NCBI GenBank assembly: GCA_937902315.1
Contig: CALGUG010000036.1
Location: 1 to 63,924 of the forward strand
Source: an uncultured Chloroflexales bacterium
GTDB lineage: Bacteria > Chloroflexota > Chloroflexia > Chloroflexales > Chloroflexaceae
Reading direction: 5' to 3'
Length of the DNA: 63,924 nucleotides
The position numbers and the translations under genes were made by a program. The notes beneath the pieces were generated by a model. The model made no database searches, was not told the origin of the DNA, and saw nothing but the letters and a program-made list of their open reading frames with translations. This document shows positions 26,833 to 34,939 of this stretch, one piece after another; the first letter of the stretch is position 1; each line of letters opens with the position of its first letter.

Positions 26833-27195
26833 ATGGGCTTGACTGATATTCTGCAAGAGGCTGTAGATCGCGTGCAGGGCGCGCGGTTGGCGGGTGTGAT
26901 CGGTGCTGACGGTTTGGGTGTCGATTTGGTGGTGGCAGATGATGCTGGTCTGCCCGATCGAGCCGAGACAGAGTTGGAACTGGCCTCACTCGCATCGAGT
27001 GCTTCGTATTCAGCCGATCGCTTAGGTGCTGGCAAAGTGCGCGATATCATCGTCGAGGCAGATAACCTCACCTATCTTGCGTCGCAGATCGTACCCGGCT
27101 ATTTTGCTGTGCTTGGTGTCAAACCGACGAGCAGCTTAGGTCGCGCCCGCTTTGCAGTACGCCAGATGGTCTCTCGTCTCCAAGACGAGCTTTAG
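26833..27195 (+). CDS. Roadblock/LC7 domain protein
   Basis: 120 aa, a single domain. The opening LTDILQEAVDRVQGARLAGVI and following DGLGVDLVVADD match the roadblock/LC7 fold, found in bacterial regulators of small GTPases (MglB-like) and in polarity or gliding control. No MglA-type GTPase is nearby. Good AAGGAG before the ATG and a strong terminator after make this a separate unit. Confidence 0.8.
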   Translation: MGLTDILQEAVDRVQGARLAGVIGADGLGVDLVVADDAGLPDRAETELELASLASSASYSADRLGAGKVRDIIVEADNLTYLASQIVPGYFAVLGVKPTSSLGRARFAVRQMVSRLQDEL

Positions 27196-27217
27196 GTAGT
27201 TTACTGCTTACAGACTT

Positions 27218-27270
27218 GCAAAAAACGCAGCCATCTTGTTTCAGGATGGGCTGTGTTTTTTGCGCTTTTT
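27218..27270 (+). terminator. Intrinsic terminator after the roadblock gene
   Basis: A long stem with one bulge: GCAAAAAACGCAGCCATC (27218-27235) pairs with 27245-27263, followed by CGCTTTTT. Confidence 0.8.
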
Positions 27271-27329
27271 AACGAGTAACGCGCCAAGCTATAGTGGCGC
27301 GTTCTTCATTACCCGATACCTAAGCTGCC

Positions 27330-27710
27330 AGCGCTCTAGCGGCTAGGTTTTTCTTCCTCCCATTCAAGCTTTACCGCGTCCGCCTACGGCTATCAACATC
27401 CTGCCCTTTCAAACGGGCGCTTGGCCTTCGGCGATGTGCAACTCTGCCCGCAGCGTTTATCCTCGTCTTTCATCGTCGCTCAACGCCTGCAGAGGAAGCC
27501 TGAAACGCGAAGATGCGCCTTCGATAACACCAAGCTTTCGGCAGCGAAAGGCGATGATAGAGCCTGCTAGCTGCTTGCAGCTGGCAGGTCACAGCGATGG
27601 CTGCCAAGCAAACAACAGCCCGCATGGAAGGGCGACGGGTTTGTAGCCGAAGGCGGACGCGCCAAGGAATGTATGGCTGCTAGCGACCTCGCCGCCAGCC
27701 TAGAAGCAAC
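27330..27710. repeat. Family-A element with both arms
   Basis: Left core GCGTCCGCCTACGGCTATCAA at 27376-27396 and inverted right core TAGCCGAAGGCGGACGCG at 27643-27661, bounded by CGGCTAGG-like and CGCCGCCAGCC-like ends. It lies between two transcription units; no gene in 27271-27841. Confidence 0.75.
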
Positions 27711-27841
27711 ACGCATTTTGTAGGCTCGATGCGAGCGGCCCAGCATGATGCTTTACAATGAGTGAAAGGTTTTGAAACACTTCGCTTTCCAGCTCTGTTG
27801 CCTAGATCTTCTGGTAACGGGGCCGTGCAAATCTTTGAACT

Positions 27842-28516
27842 ATGATTGACAAACAGAAAACGCTGGCTGTTCACCAACGCCTGACCGAGGTCTATGGAAC
27901 GCCAGTCAACACCCATAGCGGCACCGACCCGCTCGATGAATTGATCGCCACCATTCTTTCTCAAAACACCAGCGATGTTAACAGCGATCGGGCCTTTCGA
28001 CGCCTCAAAGAGCGTTTCCCGACTTGGATGGAGGTGCTTGAAGCTGATCCAAAAGAGGTCTATGAGGCGATCAAACCTGCAGGCCTAGGGGCGATCAAAA
28101 CGCCACGCATACAGCAAACCCTCGAAGAGATCTTGGTCCAGCGGGGCGAACTCTCGCTCGATTTTCTTGCCGACATGGAGATGGACGAGGCGCGCGGCTG
28201 GCTCTGCTCGCTGAAAGGCATCGGCCCCAAAACCGCCGCCTGTGTGCTGATGTTCGCGCTCGATATGCCAGCTCTGCCGGTCGATACGCACGTTCACCGC
28301 GTTAGCAGGCGTTTGGGCCTGATCGGGCCGCGTATCAGCGCCGAAAAAGCCCACTATCTGCTTGAATCGGTCGTGCCACCTAAAGCGGTACTGCCTTTTC
28401 ACATCAACATGATCCGCCACGGTCGGCGGGTCTGTCGCGCGCTCAACCCGCAGTGTACGGGCTGCCCACTCTATGATCTGTGCGACCGAGTCGGCGTCGA
28501 TGGCCCTTACCACTAG
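27842..28516 (+). CDS. Endonuclease III-family DNA glycosylase, paralogue 1
   Basis: 224 aa. It removes oxidised or mismatched bases. The helix-hairpin-helix LKGIGPKTAACVL carries the catalytic Lys, the catalytic Asp is in LPVDTHVHRVSRR, and the C-terminal CRALNPQCTGCPLYDLC holds the 4Fe-4S cysteines. It differs from the convergent neighbour in the HhH and C-terminal loop, so the two probably have different lesion ranges. The 3' ends overlap by 4 bases. Confidence 0.92.
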   Translation: MIDKQKTLAVHQRLTEVYGTPVNTHSGTDPLDELIATILSQNTSDVNSDRAFRRLKERFPTWMEVLEADPKEVYEAIKPAGLGAIKTPRIQQTLEEILVQRGELSLDFLADMEMDEARGWLCSLKGIGPKTAACVLMFALDMPALPVDTHVHRVSRRLGLIGPRISAEKAHYLLESVVPPKAVLPFHINMIRHGRRVCRALNPQCTGCPLYDLCDRVGVDGPYH

Positions 28517-29169
28517 CGGCTGCGCAGCACCCCATTGCGCTCACAAAAGCTGCTGACCGGGCAAACGCTGCAGCGCGGCGAGGTCGGGTGGCAGATATTT
28601 TGGCCCAGTGTCACCAAGAGCGTATTGTATTCGAGCCAATACTTTTGGGGCAGCTTGGCGCGCAAGGCCAGCTCGGTCGCGTCGGGATTTTTGGTGTTGA
28701 CATAACCCCAGCGGTTGCTGATGCGATGCACATGGACATCGACACAGATGCCCGGTAAGCCAAAGCCCATCGTAACCACCAGATTGGCGGTTTTGCGCCC
28801 CACGCCCGGCAGTTCCAACAGCAGATCGAGGTCGCTGGGCACCTCACCGTTATACTTTTCGAGCAGAATCTGGCAGATCTGAATGATATTTTGGGCCTTG
28901 GTACGATAAAAGCCGACCGGGTAGATCGTTTCTGCCAAGCGCTCTGGCCCTAGCGCGAGCATGCTGGCGGGCGTATCGGCCAGCGCGAACAGGCGCGGGG
29001 CGACTACAGCGGTTAGGGTGTCTTTGGTGCGTAGGCTCAAAATAGTCGCGATCAGAATGCGGAAGGGCGTTTGGCTAGACTCGTTGCTGCCGTCGATCAA
29101 CGGCGGAGGGAAACGCGGCATCTCTTCGCGCAAAATCGCGATCATCGGATCGATATCTTCGTCTCGCAT
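28513..29169 (-). CDS. Endonuclease III-family DNA glycosylase, paralogue 2
   Basis: 218 aa from ATG 29169; an upstream in-frame extension to 29259 lacks a good ribosome site. HhH LPGVGRKTANLVV with the catalytic Lys, Asp in GICVDVHVHRISNRWG, and cluster cysteines in ICHPTSPRCSVCPVSSFC. This is the more Nth-like of the pair, although the usual Gln and Ser of the SQ(T/S)xD block are replaced (ILSLRTKD). Convergent with paralogue 1. Confidence 0.92.
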   Translation of the reverse strand: MRDEDIDPMIAILREEMPRFPPPLIDGSNESSQTPFRILIATILSLRTKDTLTAVVAPRLFALADTPASMLALGPERLAETIYPVGFYRTKAQNIIQICQILLEKYNGEVPSDLDLLLELPGVGRKTANLVVTMGFGLPGICVDVHVHRISNRWGYVNTKNPDATELALRAKLPQKYWLEYNTLLVTLGQNICHPTSPRCSVCPVSSFCERNGVLRSR

Positions 29170-29370
29170 ACTGCTATCCTTGTCTTGTGCTTGCTTTGAG
29201 GCTATTGTACGCGAGTTTGCCCAGCCACGAAACTTTTTGAACTTTCTAGCGTACTTCATAGCAGTACATTCGCCGATCGGCGCTCTCTCGCTTGGGGGTA
29301 CATGGTATACTGCCTAATGCTGTGTCGCTTGCCGAAGGTGGCGGGTGATGCTTGTAAGAAAGGATCGAAA

Positions 29371-29856
29371 ATGGCAGCTAAACAATGGTCGACACCTCCC
29401 GCGATGGAGATCGATACTTCCAAGACCTATATCGCTACGATTGAAACCAACAAGGGTACGATTACGCTGGAACTCTACCCCAACTACGCTCCTAAAACTG
29501 TCAACAACTTCGTCTTCTTGGCCCGCCAAGGCTTCTACGATGGCGTGACCTTCCATCGCGTGATCCCATCCTTTGTGATTCAAGGTGGCGACCCGACCGG
29601 CACCGGCCGCGGCGGCCCGGGCTATCGCTTTGAGGACGAGTTCCTAGGCAATCCGCTTCGCCACGAATCGAAAGTGATCTCTATGGCGAACGCTGGCCCT
29701 GGCACCAATGGCAGCCAGTTCTTCATTACTCACACACCTCAGCCCCACCTCGATGGCCGCCACACCGTATTCGGCAAAGTGACCGAAGGCGCCGATGTTG
29801 TCGACGCGATCCGCCAAGGCGACGTTATGAAGAGCGTTACGATTAGCGAACGTTAA
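29371..29856 (+). CDS. Cyclophilin-type peptidyl-prolyl cis-trans isomerase
   Basis: 161 aa from ATG 29371 after AAAGGA; an in-frame opening at 29302 is less likely. It catalyses proline isomerisation. The core has FHRVIPSFVIQGGDPTGTG and MANAGPGTNGSQFFITH, including the catalytic Arg and the substrate-groove residues. No signal peptide from this start, so cytoplasmic. Confidence 0.95.
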   Translation: MAAKQWSTPPAMEIDTSKTYIATIETNKGTITLELYPNYAPKTVNNFVFLARQGFYDGVTFHRVIPSFVIQGGDPTGTGRGGPGYRFEDEFLGNPLRHESKVISMANAGPGTNGSQFFITHTPQPHLDGRHTVFGKVTEGADVVDAIRQGDVMKSVTISER

Positions 29857-29866
29857 TACCTGAACC

Positions 29867-29910
29867 TATTCTTTGCATTTGTGTGATGATTCCCACAAAT
29901 GCAAAGAATA
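29867..29910 (+). terminator. Perfect 17-bp hairpin after the cyclophilin gene
   Basis: TATTCTTTGCATTTGTG (29867-29883) and its exact complement (29894-29910), loop of 10. It lacks a T run but its arms are A/T-rich. Confidence 0.6.
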
Positions 29911-30026
29911 CCTCTCTATACTCTTGCCAACAGGGACTTGACGATAAATCTCTTTTTTCTCTTTGAGAGCTGTTAGGTATAATTTACTAAATGCATAATC
30001 TGTAAAAGAAGAACGCAGATCCTCTG

Positions 30027-30055
30027 TTGTTGTTCTTGTATGATATTGTTATAAT
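30027..30055 (+). promoter_or_regulatory. Sigma-70-type promoter for the subtilase gene
   Basis: TTGTTG (30027-30032), 17-base spacer, TATAAT (30050-30055), 60 bases before the TTG start. Confidence 0.65.
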
Positions 30056-30115
30056 CAAATGGTTATCGTCTCTATAGCACGTTCGCACCGCTCGGTGTAG
30101 ACGAGGAGCCAAGTC

Positions 30116-32038
30116 TTGAAACAACGATTGCGATTACTTGCCGTCATCCTCCTCTTGGCATTTACCTTCACCTCCGTCCCCAGTGCAAGTGCAGCAACTG
30201 ATTCTGAGCGTTTTATGGCCAGAGAGTTGGTTGTGAAATTGCGGCCAGGAACACGCTTCCAAGCCAAAGGTGTTGCTGAAGGTTTGTATGCCTCTCGAAT
30301 CAATAGTCTTTTGAAAGGTACTGGGGTTTGGGAAGCCCAGTCTCTTGGTGATGGAAGCGATACCTACCTTGTGAGTGTAGGTTGGGGCGCCGACCTTGAT
30401 CGAATCGCGGCTCGTTTGGCTAATGATCCGGCCGTCGTTTACGCCGAGCGTAACGCTATTCGCACCATGATGCGCACCCCCAACGACCCGATCATCGGGC
30501 AACAGTGGGCTCTACGCAATATCCAAGCCTACGAAGCTTGGGATATCACTACGGGCGATGCGGTTGTGATCGCGATCGTCGATACGGGTATCTCTTCGTC
30601 GCACCCTGATCTCGCTAAGAAGCTGGTGCCCGGCTACAACGCCCTGACTGGCACCGATAACGCTAACGACGATGAGGGTCACGGAACCGCTATGGCTGGT
30701 GTTGCCGCTGCGGTCAGCGATAACGGCTCGGGCATCGCGGGTGTTTGCTGGGGCTGTAAACTGATGCCGATCAAAGCCCTCAATCGACGCGGCGCCAGCA
30801 GCGACGCTATCATCGCACGCGGTATTCGCTGGGCGGTCGATAACGGTGCTCGCATTATCAACCTGAGCTTGGGTGGCCCCGACGACACCCAAGTACTGCG
30901 CGATGTTGTTCAATACGCCTCCGATCGTGGTGCGCTGATCATCGCTTCGAGCGGCAACGGCTACGAAGAGGGCAATGTCACCAACTATCCCGCCGCCTAC
31001 GAAAAGGTTGTGGCGGTTTCGGCGACCGGCAACAGCGATGTGGTAACTGGCTTTTCGACCACCGGCTCGTTCGTCGATATCTCCGCTCCGGGTGTGGGTA
31101 TTTGGACCACCTCGTGGAGCGCGTCGCAGGGCGATGGCTATGCGCCCGGCAACGGCACTTCGCCCGCTGCCCCCCATGTTTCGGGCACCGCTGGCCTGAT
31201 CTGGTCGATTCGCCCCGATTTGAGCGCTGATGATGTGCGTTGTGTTATGGAGGCTTCCAGCGACGATAAAGGTCCGGCTGGCAAAGATAACGAATACGGC
31301 TGGGGTCGTTTGAATGTGCTCAAGGCGCTGCAACTGGCCCAGAGCTATGCGGGTTGTCCGCTCAACCAACCTGCTCCGAGCGATCCGGTCCCGCAGCCCG
31401 ACCAGCCCGCTCCTGCCGATGCTGCAGCTGCTTTCGCTCCCGTCGCCCCGATCACCAATAACGACAATCTGATCTACTTCTACGAGACCGGCCACTCCCT
31501 ACGCAACGAATTCAAGCGCTACTGGGAGCGTCACGGTGGCCTGCCGATCTTCGGCTTCCCGATCAGCGAAGAGTTCAACGAGCAAGGCGCTGATGGTCAG
31601 ATCTATACCGTACAGTATTTCGAACGCCATCGCTTTGAATATCACCCCGAGAACACTGCTCCTTACAATGTCCAGCTTTCGCGTTTGGGCGACGATATCT
31701 TGAAGATCCAAGGCCGCGACTGGTACAGCTTCCCCAAAGGCGCTCCTGGCGATGGCTGTCTCTACTTCGAGCAAACCGGCCACAGTTTGTGTGGCGGCTT
31801 CTTGAACTACTGGCGTAGTAACGGGCTCGAATTCGACGGACGCTCGGGCAAGAGCTTCGATGAAAGCTTGGCGCTCTTCGGCCAGCCCTTGAGCGAGCCG
31901 CAAGCAGAAGAGGTTCAGCCCGGCGTTTGGGTTACAGTACAGTGGTTCGAGCGCGCCCGTTTCGAGGATCACAACGGCCAAGTGCTGCTCGGCCTGCTCT
32001 CGAGCGATCTGGCCCGCGCACGTGGGCTGCGCCCCTAA
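30116..32038 (+). CDS. Secreted subtilisin-like serine protease with repeated C-terminal domain
   Basis: 640 aa from TTG 30116 with GAGGAG upstream. A signal peptide (1-26, ending SASA) and an inhibitor-like propeptide (about 35-118) precede the S8 catalytic domain with Asp156 (IVDTGIS), His189 (GHGTAMAG), Asn281 and Ser349 (GTSPAAPHVSG). A Pro-rich linker (418-440) leads to two copies of a module, about 453-512 and 548-620, each with an ETGHSL/EQTGHSL start, an FKRYW/FLNYW core and a VQYFERHRF/VQWFERARF end. The protein should act outside the cell; the modules may bind cell-surface or extracellular polymers (inference). The next gene encodes a secreted protein with related motifs. Confidence 0.93.
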   Translation: MKQRLRLLAVILLLAFTFTSVPSASAATDSERFMARELVVKLRPGTRFQAKGVAEGLYASRINSLLKGTGVWEAQSLGDGSDTYLVSVGWGADLDRIAARLANDPAVVYAERNAIRTMMRTPNDPIIGQQWALRNIQAYEAWDITTGDAVVIAIVDTGISSSHPDLAKKLVPGYNALTGTDNANDDEGHGTAMAGVAAAVSDNGSGIAGVCWGCKLMPIKALNRRGASSDAIIARGIRWAVDNGARIINLSLGGPDDTQVLRDVVQYASDRGALIIASSGNGYEEGNVTNYPAAYEKVVAVSATGNSDVVTGFSTTGSFVDISAPGVGIWTTSWSASQGDGYAPGNGTSPAAPHVSGTAGLIWSIRPDLSADDVRCVMEASSDDKGPAGKDNEYGWGRLNVLKALQLAQSYAGCPLNQPAPSDPVPQPDQPAPADAAAAFAPVAPITNNDNLIYFYETGHSLRNEFKRYWERHGGLPIFGFPISEEFNEQGADGQIYTVQYFERHRFEYHPENTAPYNVQLSRLGDDILKIQGRDWYSFPKGAPGDGCLYFEQTGHSLCGGFLNYWRSNGLEFDGRSGKSFDESLALFGQPLSEPQAEEVQPGVWVTVQWFERARFEDHNGQVLLGLLSSDLARARGLRP

Positions 32039-32050
32039 ACAGTATCTTCC

Positions 32051-32081
32051 AGAGTGCACCGCTTTTCAAACGGTGCACTCT
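32051..32081 (+). terminator. Terminator-like hairpin after the protease gene
   Basis: AGAGTGCACCG (32051-32061) and CGGTGCACTCT (32071-32081), 9-base loop. Only TCAT follows, so some read-through into the next gene is possible. Confidence 0.65.
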
Positions 32082-32128
32082 TCATACCTATCTGTGTGGA
32101 TCAAGCAAGCTAAGATGAAAGGCCATGT

Positions 32129-33400
32129 ATGCGTAAAGCTCTGATCCTCGGCATTGCATCAGCACTTCTTGCAGGAGCACTGCCTGCCTTCGCTGCTAAC
32201 GAACCAGACGAAGGTGCGTTTCGACGGCTCTGGGAGCGAACCGATGCCCAAGTGGCCTCGGGAGCTGTTCAGCGAACCTGGTATTGGGGCGCTGAACCAT
32301 TGCGCACCTTCGATGAAGACTACAAAGAGGGTGTCGAAGGCAAGCGACGGGTGCAGTATTGGGATAAGGGCCGTATGGAGATCTCGAACCCCAACGATGA
32401 TCCCAACGATCCTTGGTATGTGACCAGCGGCCTGCTGCCGATCGAGATGATCTCGGGGCGCATTCAGATCGGCGACCGTGAGATGCGACGCGCCGTTCCC
32501 GCCGATATTCCGGTGGTGGGCGACCTCGATATCGAGACTAACGGCGACGCTCCGACCTATCGCGACTTCTATCAGGTCACCACCGTCTTCCTCGATAGCC
32601 GACTGCAGCCCGTTTTAAGCGACCCGATCGGCCCGGGCAACGCCGATAGCGCTGCCCCACCTCGCTTCGGCGATTTGGTTTCGGACCGCTTGAACGGCAA
32701 CGGGCGGGTTGAACGCGTGCCCGAACTGGGCGCTGCCTACCCTGGCACGCGCATCGTCTATTACGACGGCGTCTTGAGCCACAACATCCCCAAAGTCTTC
32801 TGGGACTTCTTGCAGAAGACCGGCAAGGTTCAGGTTAACGGCGAAGAGCGCCAAGACCTGTTGATGGACTGGCTCTATATGGTCGGCCACCCGGCTAGCG
32901 AGCCATATTGGGTACGAACCAATATCGATGGTGTGCCTCACGACATTATGGTCCAGATCTACGAGCGGCGTGTGTTGACCTACAATCCCAATAACCCGCC
33001 CGCTTGGCAGGTCGAGATGGGCAATGTCGGCCAGCACTACCTGAAGTGGCGCTACGAGCAGCTTGAAACGGCTCGACCTGCCGTACCGACGGTGCGCCCC
33101 GACAACGTGAACGCCACCGTCGAGCCGCAGCAAGGCCCGCCCGGAACCGCCTTCGCCGTCACATTGAGCGGCTTCCGCCCGGGCGAGAAGGTTAGCATCT
33201 GGCTGACCCTGCCCGATCAGTCGGTCGAGCCAGCTCCCGAGTTGGGCGAAGCCGATAGCAACGGTGTGGCCTATCTCTTCGGGGCAGCGCCCTTCTATGT
33301 CAACACAACCCAAGGCTCGCCCGGCGTCTGGGCAGTCACGGGCGTTGGTGAAAGCAGCGGCAACACCGCGATCGCCTACTTCACCGTTACCACAGAGTAA
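32129..33400 (+). CDS. Secreted protein related to the protease C-terminal modules
   Basis: 423 aa. A signal peptide (1-22, ending AFA) precedes a region with RTWYWGAEPLRTF and VQYWDKGRMEISNP, then a second region with MVQIYERRVLTYNPNNP and GQHYLKWRYE. Both resemble the module in the preceding protease (VQYFERHRFEYHPE). The C-terminal third (about 335-423, VEPQQGPPGTAFAVTLSGF) looks like an Ig-like or bacterial cell-surface fold. Function unknown; it may be a surface partner of the protease. It ends at a strong terminator. Confidence 0.75.
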   Translation: MRKALILGIASALLAGALPAFAANEPDEGAFRRLWERTDAQVASGAVQRTWYWGAEPLRTFDEDYKEGVEGKRRVQYWDKGRMEISNPNDDPNDPWYVTSGLLPIEMISGRIQIGDREMRRAVPADIPVVGDLDIETNGDAPTYRDFYQVTTVFLDSRLQPVLSDPIGPGNADSAAPPRFGDLVSDRLNGNGRVERVPELGAAYPGTRIVYYDGVLSHNIPKVFWDFLQKTGKVQVNGEERQDLLMDWLYMVGHPASEPYWVRTNIDGVPHDIMVQIYERRVLTYNPNNPPAWQVEMGNVGQHYLKWRYEQLETARPAVPTVRPDNVNATVEPQQGPPGTAFAVTLSGFRPGEKVSIWLTLPDQSVEPAPELGEADSNGVAYLFGAAPFYVNTTQGSPGVWAVTGVGESSGNTAIAYFTVTTE

Positions 33401-33420
33401 CAGCTTGATTTGAGACTCAA

Positions 33421-33458
33421 GCGGCCTTCTTCTCGTAAAGGAAGAAGGCCGCTTTTTT
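33421..33458 (+). terminator. Strong intrinsic terminator
   Basis: Perfect 12-bp stem GCGGCCTTCTTC (33421-33432) and GAAGAAGGCCGC (33441-33452) followed by six T. Confidence 0.95.
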
Positions 33459-33477
33459 GGTCACTTCGATTATGTTG

Positions 33478-33529
33478 GCGGAGAGGCCGTAAGCATCCAT
33501 TCGGCTTCTAGCGCGTCCGCCTTCGGCTA
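33478..33529 (+). repeat. Family-A arm, left partner of a perfect 52-bp inverted pair
   Basis: The 52 bases from GCGGAGAGGCC to CTTCGGCTA are the exact reverse complement of 34738-34789. Between the two lies one gene, the VOC protein. Bases 33530-33600 match the segment following the solo arm near 63820, including CTGCTCGTCTGCCTGCGCCC. Confidence 0.9.
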
Positions 33530-33686
33530 TCAACATCCTTTCCAAACATTCGGCTGCTCGTCTGCCTGCGCCCAAGCGCCCCCTAAAAAGCCAAGCAACC
33601 GTGTGGATTTGGGATCGAATCTGCCGAAGGCCTGTGTTCAAAAGCCTCAGAGCTCATGCAAACAAATCAAGCGAAATAAGGAGTAT

Positions 33687-34478
33687 TTAGGCTCGTACCA
33701 GCTCAAGCGCTGCGCCATGGGCGAGCTTGCGGTCGAGCCTGCCAAGCACGCCCTTGCTTGCCAGCGCCACAGCCAGCGGTCCTTCGCCCCGACTAGCCAG
33801 CACTTGGCGAATGGCGGCGTTCTCTTCGTTCTCGTCGCGCGGCGACACCAGAATAATCTGCTGCTTGCCGATCGTAAAGACCGCGCTATCGACGCCCAAG
33901 CCTGCGATCTGGCTGCGGCTGAGCGGCTCGCGATCGAGGATGGCTTTGTAGCCAGCGATGCTCGCTTCGAGATCATTGACCGCCACCGTAACACTGGCCA
34001 CTCCAAGCGCGCCGTTGGCGTGCGAGCGGATCTCGCCCTCGGGTACGCGCAGGGTGCGAGGCGTTACATCGCCGCAGAAGAAGGGCAGATTCGCGCTGGC
34101 CGGTCGCGCGTTCTTCCAAAGCAAAACTTCTCCATCGAGGCGGGTACGACCTCCTTCGATCGGCCCTTCGAGCGCTAGGCCACGGGCACGAATCGCAGCG
34201 TAATCGTTTTCGGGTTCGGTCGGCAGCAGGGCATAATCGATCAGACCTTCGCCATGCTGCTTCCAAACATCCCACCAGCGCCAGCCCGGATTCTCCTTCT
34301 TAAAGGCGATCAGCTCGAAATAGGTGCCGTCTTCAAAGATCACCAAGGCGTTGTGGCTGCGACCGCCCGGATGCTCGCCGCCCGGATAGACGCTAAAACC
34401 CAGTTCGCGGTAATCGACGATCGTCTGCTCTAGATCGCTCACCGCGATCACGATATGATCGATTTGGGTAAGGCTCAT
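33687..34478 (-). CDS. Two-domain glyoxalase-like (VOC) protein
   Basis: 263 aa. An N-terminal VOC half (TQIDHIVIAVSDLEQTI, with His8) and a shorter C-terminal half (GVASVTVAVNDLEASIAGY) fit the PF13468-type glyoxalase-like family, whose reactions are mostly unknown. The lysine- and tryptophan-rich stretch KKENPGWRWWDVWK is typical of that group. The gene is alone and reads opposite to its neighbours, enclosed by exact 52-bp inverted repeats, so it may be a mobile cargo gene. Its base composition is like the neighbours, not obviously foreign. Confidence 0.85.
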   Translation of the reverse strand: MSLTQIDHIVIAVSDLEQTIVDYRELGFSVYPGGEHPGGRSHNALVIFEDGTYFELIAFKKENPGWRWWDVWKQHGEGLIDYALLPTEPENDYAAIRARGLALEGPIEGGRTRLDGEVLLWKNARPASANLPFFCGDVTPRTLRVPEGEIRSHANGALGVASVTVAVNDLEASIAGYKAILDREPLSRSQIAGLGVDSAVFTIGKQQIILVSPRDENEENAAIRQVLASRGEGPLAVALASKGVLGRLDRKLAHGAALELVRA

Positions 34479-34579
34479 GGCTGCTTCTCCTGCTCAAGCT
34501 GCTTCATTTTGGCTAGTGTACCAGATTTGGTGGTATTGTCAATAAACTTGATATATAAACTTGTAAATGCGCTACGCGT

Positions 34580-34791
34580 AAATGAGACACGCCATGTTCA
34601 GGAAATGACCAATTTCTGCCTATAACCGCTCTTGAGCATTATTTCTCAATATTCATACGAAATCTGTTTGTATCGTTGCATGTTGGGGGCGGTCTCGCCA
34701 CACAAATAGCAGCCTGCTGTAGCGAGCTACCTGTTTGTAGCCGAAGGCGGACGCGCTAGAAGCCGAATGGATGCTTACGGCCTCTCCGCTA
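34580..34791 (-). repeat. Family-A arm with inner segment, right partner
   Basis: 34738-34789 is the exact inverted copy of 33478-33529. The stretch before it (about 34640-34735, containing GGGGGCGGTCTCGCC) matches inner segments of the copies at 15580-15660 and 50315-50405 in matching orientation. No gene in 34479-34939. Confidence 0.85.
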
Positions 34792-34875
34792 AAGTATTGA
34801 ACTTATCAAGCGGATTTGCTATCATCAACATTTACGTCGTTTGATTTGCGATCTTTGAGCAATTTGAATTCAAAG

Positions 34876-34905
34876 TTGGTCTAATTTCTGGTCCTCTGTT
34901 ATAAT
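34876..34905 (+). promoter_or_regulatory. Sigma-70-type promoter for ruvB
   Basis: TTGGTC (34876-34881), 18-base spacer, TATAAT (34900-34905), about 35 bases before the ATG. Confidence 0.65.
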
Positions 34906-34939
34906 GAAAGTGCGAACACTAGTGCTGTAAGGAAGGCTC

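Noticed and set aside
30512..31495. 327-codon open frame antisense to the subtilase
   Set aside because: Mirror of the coding frame; no recognisable domain.
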